Of a stretch of 63,190 bases of DNA, positions 25,081 through 33,906 are shown piece after piece; the first letter of the stretch is position 1, and every line of letters starts with the position of its first letter. The stretch lies in the NCBI GenBank assembly GCA_022828135.1, contig JAJEJB010000008.1, forward strand, positions 1 to 63,190, in the 5' to 3' direction. The notes beneath the pieces were generated by a model. It had not been told where the DNA came from, ran no database searches, and saw only the letters and a list, made by a program, of their open reading frames with translations. This DNA is from Acidimicrobiia bacterium (lineage in GTDB: Bacteria > Actinomycetota > Acidimicrobiia > Acidimicrobiales > Aldehydirespiratoraceae). The translations under genes and the position numbers were made by a program.

Positions 25081-26942
25081 CGCGCCGGCCCCTCTGTGGT
25101 TGCCACCTGGTTGATCATTTCCCATAGCTCGGCGAAGCCCGGCGGGAGGGCGTCGTCAGCGGCCAGGTCCGACACGAGCGGATGGAGTCCGGCCAGCTTG
25201 CCGGGGTCGTGTCTCATGGTCCTCAGCAGTCTTTCCAGCACCGGGAAACTCATGGGGCCGCCGCCGTCCGGGGTGCCCGGCTCGTCGCTGATCCGCTCGA
25301 TGGTGTCGAGCAGGCCGAACTCTGCAGGGCCCTCTTCGAGCAGCGCCATGAGGTAGCGGAAGAATCGCTCTGCGTTCCCGACGAGGAGCCGAAGCAGCAG
25401 ACGATCACGCTGCGCGGGCACGCCGGTGAGGGCGGCCGGCACGACGAAGCGGCTCATCGTGCCGTCGGTGTGGGCCAGCTCGAAGGCGAGGAAGCCGCTG
25501 AGGTTCTCCAGACTGGTATCGAAGCGCTCCTCCAGCGGCCTGCCTGCGGCGACGATGCGCCGGTTGCCGGCGACGGTGAGCGGCCAGCAGTGAATCGTCA
25601 CGTCAGTGGGCTCGGGCATCGGCTCGGTCGTCCGGTAGGTGACCGCCCATCCGTCGCCTCCCTCGGTGACGTGTCCCTCGATGGCGAGGCGTGCGACGGC
25701 GTGGCGCCAGCGGTCGAGCGATGTCTCCCCGTCCGGCTCGTCGGGCTCGCCCGGACGGTAGTCGTAGAACAAGTCACGCAGGCCCGGCTCGTCGTCGGTG
25801 CCGCCGCAGAGCCGGTCGATGCCGAGCGCATCGATGGATCCTGCCAGTTCCACCAGGATCTCGACGTTGCTGTTGAACGCCGGGCCGGTGGCGTTGGCCG
25901 ACCCCAGGAACAGGCGGGCGTGGCCATCGTCCTCGAAGGCGAAGACCTTGGCGTGCAGCCCGACGAGCGGCCGTCCGGGGTCGGAGCGCGACAGATCCTC
26001 CCCATCGGAGCCCAGGTCGGACGCACTGCCGTCGTCGAAAGCGTGGACCTTCTCGACCATGGTCAGCGAGTCCGGCTGGAGGCGGTTGAGCTGGTCGAGC
26101 TGCTGCGGGCTGCTGACCAACTCCTCGATGCGCACCGGGTGTACCCGGGTGAAGAAGCCGTGGCTGACGAAGGGTGAGATGATCAGAGAGCGCCCGGCGC
26201 CGGACGGCAGTGGCGATGGCTTGCCGGTCAGGCCAAGGACGTGAACCTGCAGATCGTCGACGCCCGGAGGCAGAGCGAATACGGCTTCTTGGAGCGCGGT
26301 CGAGAGCGAACGCACACGCGCCCGATGGTCGGCGGCGACGCGATCTGTGGACCGTTGCAGGAGCGCCTCGAACAACTCGCCCACTGGGGCCAGGAGCACT
26401 CGGCCCGATCCGGTGGCCTCGTCGAGGCGCACCATCGTGTCCCAGCTCGCGTCGAAGGTGAGATTGCGGCTGCCGATCAGCACCCGCAGGCGCCTCTCGG
26501 GCGGGCGGCCGCCCGGCGGGTCGTCGGCGGCCTCGTAGCGGAGCACCCACACCTTGGGGTGTACGATGCCGCCGCGGGGGGCCGTGACAGGAACGACCGT
26601 CCGCTCCAGGAAGGCGAACGCCCGGCGCGACGGAGGCAGACCGGTCTCGCCGGCCTGGCTGAACACGGTCAGCTTGCTGGCGTGAGCCCGCAGCGCATGG
26701 ATGAGCTCGATGGGCTGGTACGTGTCGCCGCCGGCATCGGAGATGCCACTGCCGGTCTCAGTGGTGTCGCCGCCGGCATCGGGGGCGACGCTGGTTCGGC
26801 CTGAGAATGCGAGCGCGGCAGGCGCGGCCAGCAGCGCCCGCAGGTCGAGGGTGTACGTCACGGCCATGGCCGACTCGAAGCCGAAGCCGGCCGGCGGACG
26901 CATCGCATCGATGAGTGTGAGGCGGTTGGCGGGTTGCAGCAT
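25077..26942 (-). CDS. Phospholipase D-like protein of the antiphage-type cassette
   Basis: This 621-residue protein has two phospholipase-D-type half sites: H128-x-K130 with GSRN at 157-160, and H330-x-K332 with GSAN at 347-350. In defence systems such domains usually act as nucleases. The N-terminus carries a short repeated DAGGDT motif. It begins with an ATG overlapping the DUF6361 stop, and its own stop overlaps the helicase start, so the three proteins are made in step. The HKD motifs lack the aspartate of classic phospholipase D (HxK with GSxN instead), as is common in the nuclease branch. Confidence 0.8.
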   Translation of the reverse strand: MLQPANRLTLIDAMRPPAGFGFESAMAVTYTLDLRALLAAPAALAFSGRTSVAPDAGGDTTETGSGISDAGGDTYQPIELIHALRAHASKLTVFSQAGETGLPPSRRAFAFLERTVVPVTAPRGGIVHPKVWVLRYEAADDPPGGRPPERRLRVLIGSRNLTFDASWDTMVRLDEATGSGRVLLAPVGELFEALLQRSTDRVAADHRARVRSLSTALQEAVFALPPGVDDLQVHVLGLTGKPSPLPSGAGRSLIISPFVSHGFFTRVHPVRIEELVSSPQQLDQLNRLQPDSLTMVEKVHAFDDGSASDLGSDGEDLSRSDPGRPLVGLHAKVFAFEDDGHARLFLGSANATGPAFNSNVEILVELAGSIDALGIDRLCGGTDDEPGLRDLFYDYRPGEPDEPDGETSLDRWRHAVARLAIEGHVTEGGDGWAVTYRTTEPMPEPTDVTIHCWPLTVAGNRRIVAAGRPLEERFDTSLENLSGFLAFELAHTDGTMSRFVVPAALTGVPAQRDRLLLRLLVGNAERFFRYLMALLEEGPAEFGLLDTIERISDEPGTPDGGGPMSFPVLERLLRTMRHDPGKLAGLHPLVSDLAADDALPPGFAELWEMINQVATTEGPAR

Positions 26943-28159
26943 CAGGCTCCGGCCTCCGCAAGATCCTTGAGGTATTGCTTGGTGATAGACCACCGATAAT
27001 CGAGCTGGCCACCGGTGGACGTCTGGGTCCAGTCCTCCAGGGCGGCTCGGTGGGAGAGCCGGGCCCTCTTCGACTTGAGTCTCCGCTCTCGCTCGCGGAT
27101 GAGCCGGTGGACATCCTGGTTCTCGCCGAACCCGGTCGGGTCGTCCACGGCGCGCCGGGCCATCTGGTCCCAGAAGTGCAGCGTGCTGCGGGCGATGCGG
27201 TAGTCGGTCAGCATTTGCCAGAACTCCGGTGCATTGTCCACCCAGGCGAGCAGCGTGTCGTGGCGGTTGTCGACCGATCGGCTCCAGTCCACGAGTCGGC
27301 CTGTCTGGTTCTCTTCAAGACTCTCCGTGTCCCAGCCGAGTTCCTTGCTCGCTGCCCGGGCTGCCAGCACGTTGTAGACGAGATGCGGTCCGTGGGTCAG
27401 TTCTGAGAAGCAGCGGGCGTGGTGCAGAACCTCGGCGAGGCGGCTGGGGAGTTCGGGTGCGTCCACGAGCCACGGGTAGTCGACGTCGATCATCACGTCG
27501 GGCATGCCTGACAGGACGGCTATCAGGGTGTGCGGATGGAGCCGACGGATGCCGTCAGCCAGGACCTGCGCCTCGTCGGGCCGAAGCTCGAAGCCGATGT
27601 CAGATTCCAGGAAGCGGTCGGGCGGCGCTGGAATGTCTGCCCACATCGGCGCCAGCGGATCGGTGGCATAGCCGTCGTCGTCGCGCTCGGGCTGGAGCCG
27701 TCCCAACGCTGCCGCGCGCTGGCCGTACTCGGCGATGCTCAGGTCGAGTCGCCGGATGCCCCATGCCTTCATGCTTCCCCAATAGATGTCGCTCGGCATC
27801 CTCCTGAGGTTCCGGCCCGCGCGGGAGCCGATCACGCCTTCGGCCTTCCCGCGACGGAGGCAGTCGATGAGGCGGGCCTCGGCGTCACGCAGCCTGCGAG
27901 CGAAGTCAGTCGGCGGCACGCGATCGACTTCGAGGCGTTGGAAGATCCACGGCAGGAAGATGAGGTAGCGGAGTCGGGTCTGGACGGTCGAGGTGCCCGG
28001 GGTGAGCATGTCTGAGAAGGCGTCCCGTATGGAGCCCAGGCCGAGCACGTCGAGGGTGCCGGGTTCTTCGAGCGATCGCAGCAGCGTGGCCACGCGCTCG
28101 CTCGCGGCGGCATCGAAATCGAGCCAGCCAAGCGAGGAGTCCGGCACGTAGTCGGTCAT
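26942..28159 (-). CDS. DUF6361-family protein, first gene of the antiphage-type cassette
   Basis: This 405-residue protein has the N-terminal pattern SSLGWLDFD, then LGLGSIRDAFSDML and TPGTSTVQTRLRYLIFLPW (residues 8-70), which I recognise as DUF6361. No catalytic motif is evident. It leads an operon with tightly overlapping PLD-like and helicase genes. I recall Azaca (ZacA-ZacB-ZacC) as DUF6361, PLD and helicase in this order, and assign it on that memory. The upstream intergenic stretch to the divergent HNH gene is AT-richer than its surroundings and probably holds both promoters. Confidence 0.75.
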   Translation of the reverse strand: MTDYVPDSSLGWLDFDAAASERVATLLRSLEEPGTLDVLGLGSIRDAFSDMLTPGTSTVQTRLRYLIFLPWIFQRLEVDRVPPTDFARRLRDAEARLIDCLRRGKAEGVIGSRAGRNLRRMPSDIYWGSMKAWGIRRLDLSIAEYGQRAAALGRLQPERDDDGYATDPLAPMWADIPAPPDRFLESDIGFELRPDEAQVLADGIRRLHPHTLIAVLSGMPDVMIDVDYPWLVDAPELPSRLAEVLHHARCFSELTHGPHLVYNVLAARAASKELGWDTESLEENQTGRLVDWSRSVDNRHDTLLAWVDNAPEFWQMLTDYRIARSTLHFWDQMARRAVDDPTGFGENQDVHRLIRERERRLKSKRARLSHRAALEDWTQTSTGGQLDYRWSITKQYLKDLAEAGA

Positions 28160-28281
28160 CTGCGCAAGTCAAGCACTGATGTGCGACATGAGGCTGCGCC
28201 CGGTGGCCGTAGATGGTCTTGTCATGATATTTCGTGAGTATCTATGGATGTTTGTCATACCCTCCATCTAATTTGACAGAC

Positions 28282-29532
28282 ATGGAAGCAGGGATCGAAT
28301 CGGTTGTCGCCGGAGGCGCCGGGTGTGTGGGCTGTAGCGGCGATGTAGAAGTGGCGGCTCTCGGCTACGACGAACTGGTGGAGCGGATGGCGGAGTTGGG
28401 TCGACAGCGGGCGCGGGTCGAGGCGTCGCTGGCGGAGACCGCGGCCGAGATGCATCGCCGTGCTGGGGGTAGGGCCGTGGCGGCGATGATGCGCGAGCGG
28501 CTGCACCTATCGGCCCGCCAGGCGACCGCGGACACCGAGCTGGCCGCGTCACTGGCTGAGTTCCCGTCGACGGTGGCGGCTTGGCGGGCCGGGGAGATCA
28601 CCGCGGGTCATGCTCGGGTGATCGCTCGGGTGGCGGCTGATCCCGACCATTGCGATGAGCCGGCTCTGTTGGAGATGGCCCGGGGCTATCCGGTGGACAT
28701 GTTTGCCCGCATGACCCGGAGCGTGATGAAGCCGGGCGTGTCATCTGAGGAGCGCAACCGCCAGCACGAGAACCGGTGGGCGTCGCTGGTTCAGGACCCC
28801 GACGGGTCCTGGCGTCTGTCGGCCTATTTCGATGCCGACGACGGCAAGCGCGTCAGTGTGGCCTTCAACGCCATGGTGCGCACCTACCGCACGGGCGCCA
28901 CCGTGTATGGGTCCGGTCCCATCAAGGGGCTCACCTCCCAGCAGCGCCGGGCCGACGCGCTGGTCAATCTGATCACCGGTGAGGGTCCCCACCATCGTCC
29001 CAAGACCACGCTGTTGCTGATCGCCGACTACGACACCGTCGCCCGCGAGCTTCGAAACCTGCGATATGACGACGGCCTGCCCGTCGCCGCTGACCGGATC
29101 GTCGATCTGGCCGCACAAGCCAAGATCCTTCCCGCCATCTTCAACGCCGTGGGCGACCCGCTGTGGCTGGGACGCGCCCAACGCGACGCCAGCGCGGGAC
29201 AGCGCATCGTGCTCGCCGCCCGCGACGGCGGCTGCGTCAACTGTGCGGCGCCGGTAGAAGGGGGCGAACCCCACCACATCGAGTGGTTCAGCCGGGGCGG
29301 ACCGACCGACATCGACAACCTCGCCTGGTTGTGCGAGCGCTGCCACCACCTCATACACGACGACGGCTGGCAACTGCACTCCGACGGCGGCCAACTCACA
29401 CTCAAACCGCCGGCACGGCCGATAACCCGACCACGCTCCCGGCCCGGCGCCGACCGTCAGAACGGGCACGACAGCCGCTCCCGGACCGATGTTCGTGTCC
29501 GGCCAGAGCGCAACCCGGTTCTGCGGACCTGA
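28282..29532 (+). CDS. DUF222 / HNH endonuclease domain protein (13E12 repeat family)
   Basis: This 416-residue protein has an N-terminal DUF222 domain (YDELVERMAELGRQRARVEASL, then HLSARQATADTELAASLA) and a C-terminal HNH domain CVNCAAPVEGGEPHHIEW with CERCHHLIHDDGW. The family is abundant in actinobacteria and multiplies like a selfish element; its role is uncertain. ATG 28282 is chosen, possibly leaderless; a GTG at 28234 would add 16 residues. It is divergent from the defence cassette, so it may belong to the same accessory island or have inserted beside it. Confidence 0.8.
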   Translation: MEAGIESVVAGGAGCVGCSGDVEVAALGYDELVERMAELGRQRARVEASLAETAAEMHRRAGGRAVAAMMRERLHLSARQATADTELAASLAEFPSTVAAWRAGEITAGHARVIARVAADPDHCDEPALLEMARGYPVDMFARMTRSVMKPGVSSEERNRQHENRWASLVQDPDGSWRLSAYFDADDGKRVSVAFNAMVRTYRTGATVYGSGPIKGLTSQQRRADALVNLITGEGPHHRPKTTLLLIADYDTVARELRNLRYDDGLPVAADRIVDLAAQAKILPAIFNAVGDPLWLGRAQRDASAGQRIVLAARDGGCVNCAAPVEGGEPHHIEWFSRGGPTDIDNLAWLCERCHHLIHDDGWQLHSDGGQLTLKPPARPITRPRSRPGADRQNGHDSRSRTDVRVRPERNPVLRT

Positions 29533-29578
29533 GGAGTGGGGTCGCGCCAGTGGGCGCAGTCGGCCGGTCGGCTTCGTG

Positions 29579-30595
29579 TCAGCGGGTGAAAATGAGCTGG
29601 AACTCCATGATTCCGTGATCCTCGACTGAGATGACTGCGATCGACGTCGGCGTGTCGACGCCGTAGTCACTGAAGACGACCGGGCTGGAGCCGACCGTCA
29701 CGATGCTCTCGCCCACCAGCTGGGCCTGCAGGTCGAAGACGGCCCGTTTGGTGACCCCCCTGATGGTGAGGGCGCCTTCGGCCGACCCGGAGAAGGCCTC
29801 TCCATCGGCCATGCCCGCAGGCAAGTCCAGGGGCTCCACGAGCGTGAACATCGCCTGCGGGAACTCCTTGGTGTTGAGTGACCCGCGGGCATGGCTGTCG
29901 CGGTGGCTGTCGTCGGTTCGCAGCGTCGCCATGGTCACCTCCACTGCGGCCGCTACCAACCTGCCGCCGCTGAGCTCCATCGAGCCGGTCACATCGGCAG
30001 TGCGCCCGACCGCGGTGTTCTCGCCCAAGCCGCCGGCCAGCACCTCCGCCACGCGGTAGCCGGCGAAGCTGACCGCGGGGTTGTCCAGCAGGTCGAAGGC
30101 ACTCTCGGCCACCTGGACGGTCCAGACTCCGGAGAGGTGGGCCAGAGGGTCGATCTCCTGCTCTGCCGTTGCAGTCCCGGTGGTGGAGTCGTCGTCGGTC
30201 GAGGCGTTCTCATCGGCGGCCGCGTCGGCGCCGACGCCCGTAGCGGCAACGGAGTTATCGCCGCTACTGTCGTCTGTCGTGTCGGCGGGCACCTCGGTTG
30301 TTGCTGGTGCGATTGTGGACGGCGCGGTCGTCGCCGAGTCGTCGCCGCTGCTGTCTTCTGTCGTGTCGGCGGGCACTGCAGTTGTCGTCGGTGCGATTGT
30401 GGACGGCGCGGTGGTCGCTGGGGGGTCGCTGGTTGCGTCCACGGATTCGACTGCTTCGATCTGGGCGACGACCGATGCCAGGTCAACAGCCGCGGGTGCC
30501 TCGCCCCGCTGGAACCACCACACCAGCCCGCCCGCCGCCACGAGCCCGACAGCCGCGGCCAACGCCACTGTGATAGTCCATCCCCGTCTGCTCAT
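29579..30595 (-). CDS. Membrane-anchored YceI-family protein with a repeated linker (paralog 1)
   Basis: This 338-residue protein has a short cytoplasmic tail, one transmembrane helix (about 8-27), an acidic Thr/Ser/Asp/Ala-rich linker (about 45-155) and a C-terminal YceI lipocalin-like domain beginning SGVWTVQ. YceI domains bind isoprenoid or other lipids in characterised members. The linker contains two near-identical 28-residue tandem units starting ATTAPSTIAP. ATG 30595 has a ggggag ribosome site. It is a paralog of the next gene and is about 56 bp downstream of it. Confidence 0.82.
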   Translation of the reverse strand: MSRRGWTITVALAAAVGLVAAGGLVWWFQRGEAPAAVDLASVVAQIEAVESVDATSDPPATTAPSTIAPTTTAVPADTTEDSSGDDSATTAPSTIAPATTEVPADTTDDSSGDNSVAATGVGADAAADENASTDDDSTTGTATAEQEIDPLAHLSGVWTVQVAESAFDLLDNPAVSFAGYRVAEVLAGGLGENTAVGRTADVTGSMELSGGRLVAAAVEVTMATLRTDDSHRDSHARGSLNTKEFPQAMFTLVEPLDLPAGMADGEAFSGSAEGALTIRGVTKRAVFDLQAQLVGESIVTVGSSPVVFSDYGVDTPTSIAVISVEDHGIMEFQLIFTR

Positions 30596-30651
30596 GTGGG
30601 GGTCTCCCCGCTGCCTCACCGGGACAGTAGGCCCCAGCCGCCCGACTGCGG

Positions 30652-31590
30652 TCAGCGGGTGAAGAGCAGCTGGAACTCCATGATCCCGTGGTCCTCTACC
30701 GACACGACTACGGGTGCGGTCGGCGCGGTGACGCCGTAGTCGCTGAACACCACGTCGCTGGAGCCGACCGCCACGATGATGTCGCCCACAAGCTGGGCTT
30801 GCAGGTCGAAGGCGACCCGGTTGGTTACGCCCTTGATGGTCAGGTCTCCCTCGGCCGAACCCGAGAACGCCTCGCCGCCGGCCATGCCGGCCGGCAGCTC
30901 CACCGGCTCCGCCAGGGTGAAGATCGCCTTGGGGAACTCGCTGGTGTTCAGAGCACCGTAGATCCTGCCGTCGCGGAAACTGTTGTCGGTCCGCAGCGTG
31001 GACATCGTCACCTCGACGGTGGCGGCCACCAGTGCCGTGTCGCTCAGCTCGATCGAGCCCGAGACGTCGGCGGTGCGGCCCACCGCGGTGAAGTCGCCGA
31101 TGCTGTTCAGCACCTCGTCCACCCGGAACCCGGCGAAGCTCACTGTCGGCTCGCCCAGAAGGTCACCGGCGCCCTCGGCCACCTGCACGGTCCACACTCC
31201 GGCAAGACCACCGGGGGCGTCGATCGTCTGGTCTGCCGAGGCCGTTCCCGTGTCGGTCTCTGCGCTGGCTCCACCGGTCGCGTCCTCGGCCACGGCCGTG
31301 TCACCGGCGTCGGCCGCTGACACGTCCTCGCTGCCGGTGCTCGATGCGGAGCCGACGTTCTCGGTGTCGTCGGCGGATCCGGTGGCCGTTATCTCGTCGG
31401 GACTGTCGTCAGTGGATCCGGTGGCTGACGGCTGTTCGGCACCTTCGTCCGCCTCGATCCGGGCGACGGTCGTCTCCAGGTCGACCGCCTCGGGGGCTTC
31501 GTCCCGGGTCAGGAGATACACCGCCACCACGACGACGATCAGCACTACAACGGCCACAACCGCGCCGATGACGATCTTGATGCGCCTCAT
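30652..31590 (-). CDS. Membrane-anchored YceI-family protein (paralog 2)
   Basis: This 312-residue protein has the same plan as its neighbour: an N-terminal helix rich in valine (about 5-27), a low-complexity acidic linker, and a YceI domain from GVWTVQVAEG to the end (EDHGIMEFQLLFTR). The two YceI domains are clearly duplicated. Its ATG overlaps the hemL stop by four bases, so it is translationally coupled to heme synthesis. That suggests a role with a heme, quinone or isoprenoid-linked molecule, but this is inference. Confidence 0.83.
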   Translation of the reverse strand: MRRIKIVIGAVVAVVVLIVVVVAVYLLTRDEAPEAVDLETTVARIEADEGAEQPSATGSTDDSPDEITATGSADDTENVGSASSTGSEDVSAADAGDTAVAEDATGGASAETDTGTASADQTIDAPGGLAGVWTVQVAEGAGDLLGEPTVSFAGFRVDEVLNSIGDFTAVGRTADVSGSIELSDTALVAATVEVTMSTLRTDNSFRDGRIYGALNTSEFPKAIFTLAEPVELPAGMAGGEAFSGSAEGDLTIKGVTNRVAFDLQAQLVGDIIVAVGSSDVVFSDYGVTAPTAPVVVSVEDHGIMEFQLLFTR

Positions 31591-32876
31591 CCTTCCGAGC
31601 CCCTCTCCATCTCCCTGGCCGTAGCGGCGGCGGCGGCCACAGTTGCTTCGATCTCGACCTCGGTGTGGGCCAGCGATGGGAAGATCGCCTCGTAGGCGCC
31701 CGGCGCGAAGGCCACACCCCGCCGCAGCATCCCGTGGAAGAACGGCGGATAACGCCCGTTATCGGCCGCCTTGCGGGCCTCATCGAAGTCACGGGGAGCG
31801 TCCTCGGCAAAGAACAGGCCCAGCAGCGGGCCCACCCGGGGAACCACCGCAGTCACGCCCGCCGCGGCGAAGGCTCCGGCCAGCCCCTCCTGCAAAGCGG
31901 CTGCGGTGGATTCCAGCCGCCCGTAGGCGTCGTCGTCGAGCAACCCCAGCACCGCCAGCCCGGCCGCGGTGGCCAGCGGGTTGCCCGACAGTGTCCCCGC
32001 CTGGTACACGCCGCCCAACGGCGCCAGCCCGGACATGATCTCCGTCGAGGCTCCGAAGGCACCCACCGGCAGCCCCCCTCCGATGACCTTGCCGAAGCAC
32101 CAGATGTCGGGCTGCACCCCATACCACTCGGCCGCACCGCCCCGGCAGAGCCGGAAGCCGGTGATCACCTCGTCGAACAGCAGCAGGGCGCCGACCGCGT
32201 CGCAGGCGTCGCGCAGGCCCTGGAGGAAGCCGGGCTCCGGCGCCACCAATCCCATGTTGGCCGCCACCGGCTCGACGCACACCACCGCCACCGACTCGTC
32301 CAGTTCGGGCACCACGTTGTAGGGGGCCACGATGGTGTCGGCCACCGCGCCGGCGGTCACTCCCTCCGATCCGGCCAAGCCCTGCTGGGCCACGCCCGAT
32401 CCGCCCGCCACCAGCAGGGAATCGCTGTGGCCGTGGTAGCAGCCGGCGAACTTCACCACCGTCGGGCGTCCGGTCACGCCCCGTGCGAGCCGCACCGCCG
32501 ACATCACCGCCTCGGTTCCGCTGTTGGTCAGCCGCACCATCTCCAGGCCCGCCACCCGCGCGCACATCTCCTCGGCCATCAGCACTTCGTCGCGGGTGGG
32601 CGCGCCGTAGCTGGTGCCCCGCCCGGCCGCCTGCCGCACCGCTTCGACCACGGCCGGATGGGCGTGGCCGCAGATGCCCGGCCCGTAGCTCTGCACGTAG
32701 TCGATGTAGCGGTTGCCCTCCACGTCGTAGACGAGCGGGCCGGAGGCCTCGGCTACGAAGTAGGGGGTGCCCCCCACCGAGCGGAAGGCCCGCACTGGCG
32801 AGTTGACCCCGCCTGGGATCACCCGCTGGGCCCGCTCGAACAGTGCCTCGTTGGTGGGGGCGAGGTCGCTGCTCAC
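31587..32876 (-). CDS. hemL: Glutamate-1-semialdehyde 2,1-aminomutase
   Basis: This 429-residue PLP enzyme makes 5-aminolevulinate in the C5 heme pathway. Signatures: VIPGGVNSPVRAFRSVGG at the N-terminus, LTNSGTEAVMSAVRLARG, LLFDEVITGFRLCRGGA, and the PLP lysine in CFGKVIGGGLPVGAFG. The GTG at 32876 gives the standard N-terminus (SSDLAPTNEALFERAQ); the longer upstream frame overlaps hemB territory and is not family-like. It lies 40 bp after hemB and is coupled to the YceI gene behind it. Confidence 0.93.
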   Translation of the reverse strand: MSSDLAPTNEALFERAQRVIPGGVNSPVRAFRSVGGTPYFVAEASGPLVYDVEGNRYIDYVQSYGPGICGHAHPAVVEAVRQAAGRGTSYGAPTRDEVLMAEEMCARVAGLEMVRLTNSGTEAVMSAVRLARGVTGRPTVVKFAGCYHGHSDSLLVAGGSGVAQQGLAGSEGVTAGAVADTIVAPYNVVPELDESVAVVCVEPVAANMGLVAPEPGFLQGLRDACDAVGALLLFDEVITGFRLCRGGAAEWYGVQPDIWCFGKVIGGGLPVGAFGASTEIMSGLAPLGGVYQAGTLSGNPLATAAGLAVLGLLDDDAYGRLESTAAALQEGLAGAFAAAGVTAVVPRVGPLLGLFFAEDAPRDFDEARKAADNGRYPPFFHGMLRRGVAFAPGAYEAIFPSLAHTEVEIEATVAAAAATAREMERGSEG

Positions 32877-32916
32877 GGCAGTGCCTCGTTGATGTCGCCG
32901 GCGCGTTCCGGTTCGC

Positions 32917-33897
32917 TCATTGCAGGGCTTCGGCCAGGCGGCGGGCGAAGTAGGTGAGCACCACGTCGGCACCGGCCCGGCGGATGGCGAGGACATGCTC
33001 GTGGGCCACCGCGTCACCGTCGAGCCAGCCCCGCTCGGCCGCGGCGCACACCATGGAGTACTCCCCGGACACGTGGTAGGCGGCCAGCGGCACATCGAAG
33101 GTGCGACGCGCCTCTGAGATCACGTCGAGGAAGGACAGCGCCGGCTTCACCATCACCATGTCGGCGCCCTCGGCCAGATCCAAGCGGATCTCCTCGAGGG
33201 CCTCCCGGGCTCCGGCCACATCCTGCTGGTAGGTCCGGCGGTCACCGCCGCCCGCGATGGTCACGTCCACGGCGTCGCGAAACGGCCCGTACAGCGCGGT
33301 GGCGTACTTGGCCGAGTAGGCGAGGATGGCAGTCTGCTCGAAGCCCGAGCCGTCGAGCGCGGCGCGGATGGCACCGACCTGGCCGTCCATCATCCCCGAA
33401 GGGGCCACGATGTCGGCCCCCGCGGCCGCCTGGGCCAACGCGATGCGGGCGTAGATCTCCAGGGTGGCGTCGTTCTCCACGTCGCCCCGGCCGTCGAGCA
33501 CCCCGCAGTGTCCGTGGTCGGTGTACTCGTCCATGCACAGATCGGCGATCAACACGATGTCGTCTCCGAGATCGGAGCGCAGGTCGGCCAGGGCCACCTG
33601 CACGATCCCGTCGGGATTCCAGGCCTCCGACCCGATGTGGTCCTTGTGCTCGGGAACGCCGAACAGCACCACCGCGCCGATCCCGAGAGCGTGAAGCTCC
33701 GCGACCTCCGCCCGCAAGGACTGCCGGGTGTGCTGGAACTGGCCCGGCATCGAGACGATGGGCTCGGGTTCGTCGATCCCCTCCCGCACGAACAGCGGCG
33801 CGATGAAGTCCGCCGGATCGAGCCGGTGCTCGGCCACCAGCCGTCGCAGAGCCGGGGTCCGGCGCAGCCGACGCATGCGCCGCTGCGGGAAATTCAC
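32917..33897 (-). CDS. hemB: Porphobilinogen synthase (delta-aminolevulinate dehydratase)
   Basis: This 326-residue enzyme joins two 5-aminolevulinates into porphobilinogen. The Schiff-base lysines are K197 (AYSAKYA) and K251 (MVMVKPA). The metal site reads DLCMDEYTDHGHCG: C121 and C131 are kept, but the second cysteine of the zinc triad is replaced by aspartate (D123), so metal use may be mixed or altered. It lies between hemD and hemL in a five-gene heme operon with short spacings. Confidence 0.94.
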   Translation of the reverse strand: MNFPQRRMRRLRRTPALRRLVAEHRLDPADFIAPLFVREGIDEPEPIVSMPGQFQHTRQSLRAEVAELHALGIGAVVLFGVPEHKDHIGSEAWNPDGIVQVALADLRSDLGDDIVLIADLCMDEYTDHGHCGVLDGRGDVENDATLEIYARIALAQAAAGADIVAPSGMMDGQVGAIRAALDGSGFEQTAILAYSAKYATALYGPFRDAVDVTIAGGGDRRTYQQDVAGAREALEEIRLDLAEGADMVMVKPALSFLDVISEARRTFDVPLAAYHVSGEYSMVCAAAERGWLDGDAVAHEHVLAIRRAGADVVLTYFARRLAEALQ

Positions 33898-33906
33898 CCT
33901 GCGAGG

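Noticed and set aside
21706..28159. DISARM as the identity of the helicase-PLD cassette
   Set aside because: DISARM has a DUF1998 protein and a methylase beside its helicase and PLD genes; none is present here, and the DUF6361 gene is not part of DISARM.
29579..31590. The two YceI genes as one frameshifted gene or an assembly duplication
   Set aside because: Each has its own start, membrane helix, linker and complete YceI domain, and the domains differ by many substitutions, so they are true paralogs.
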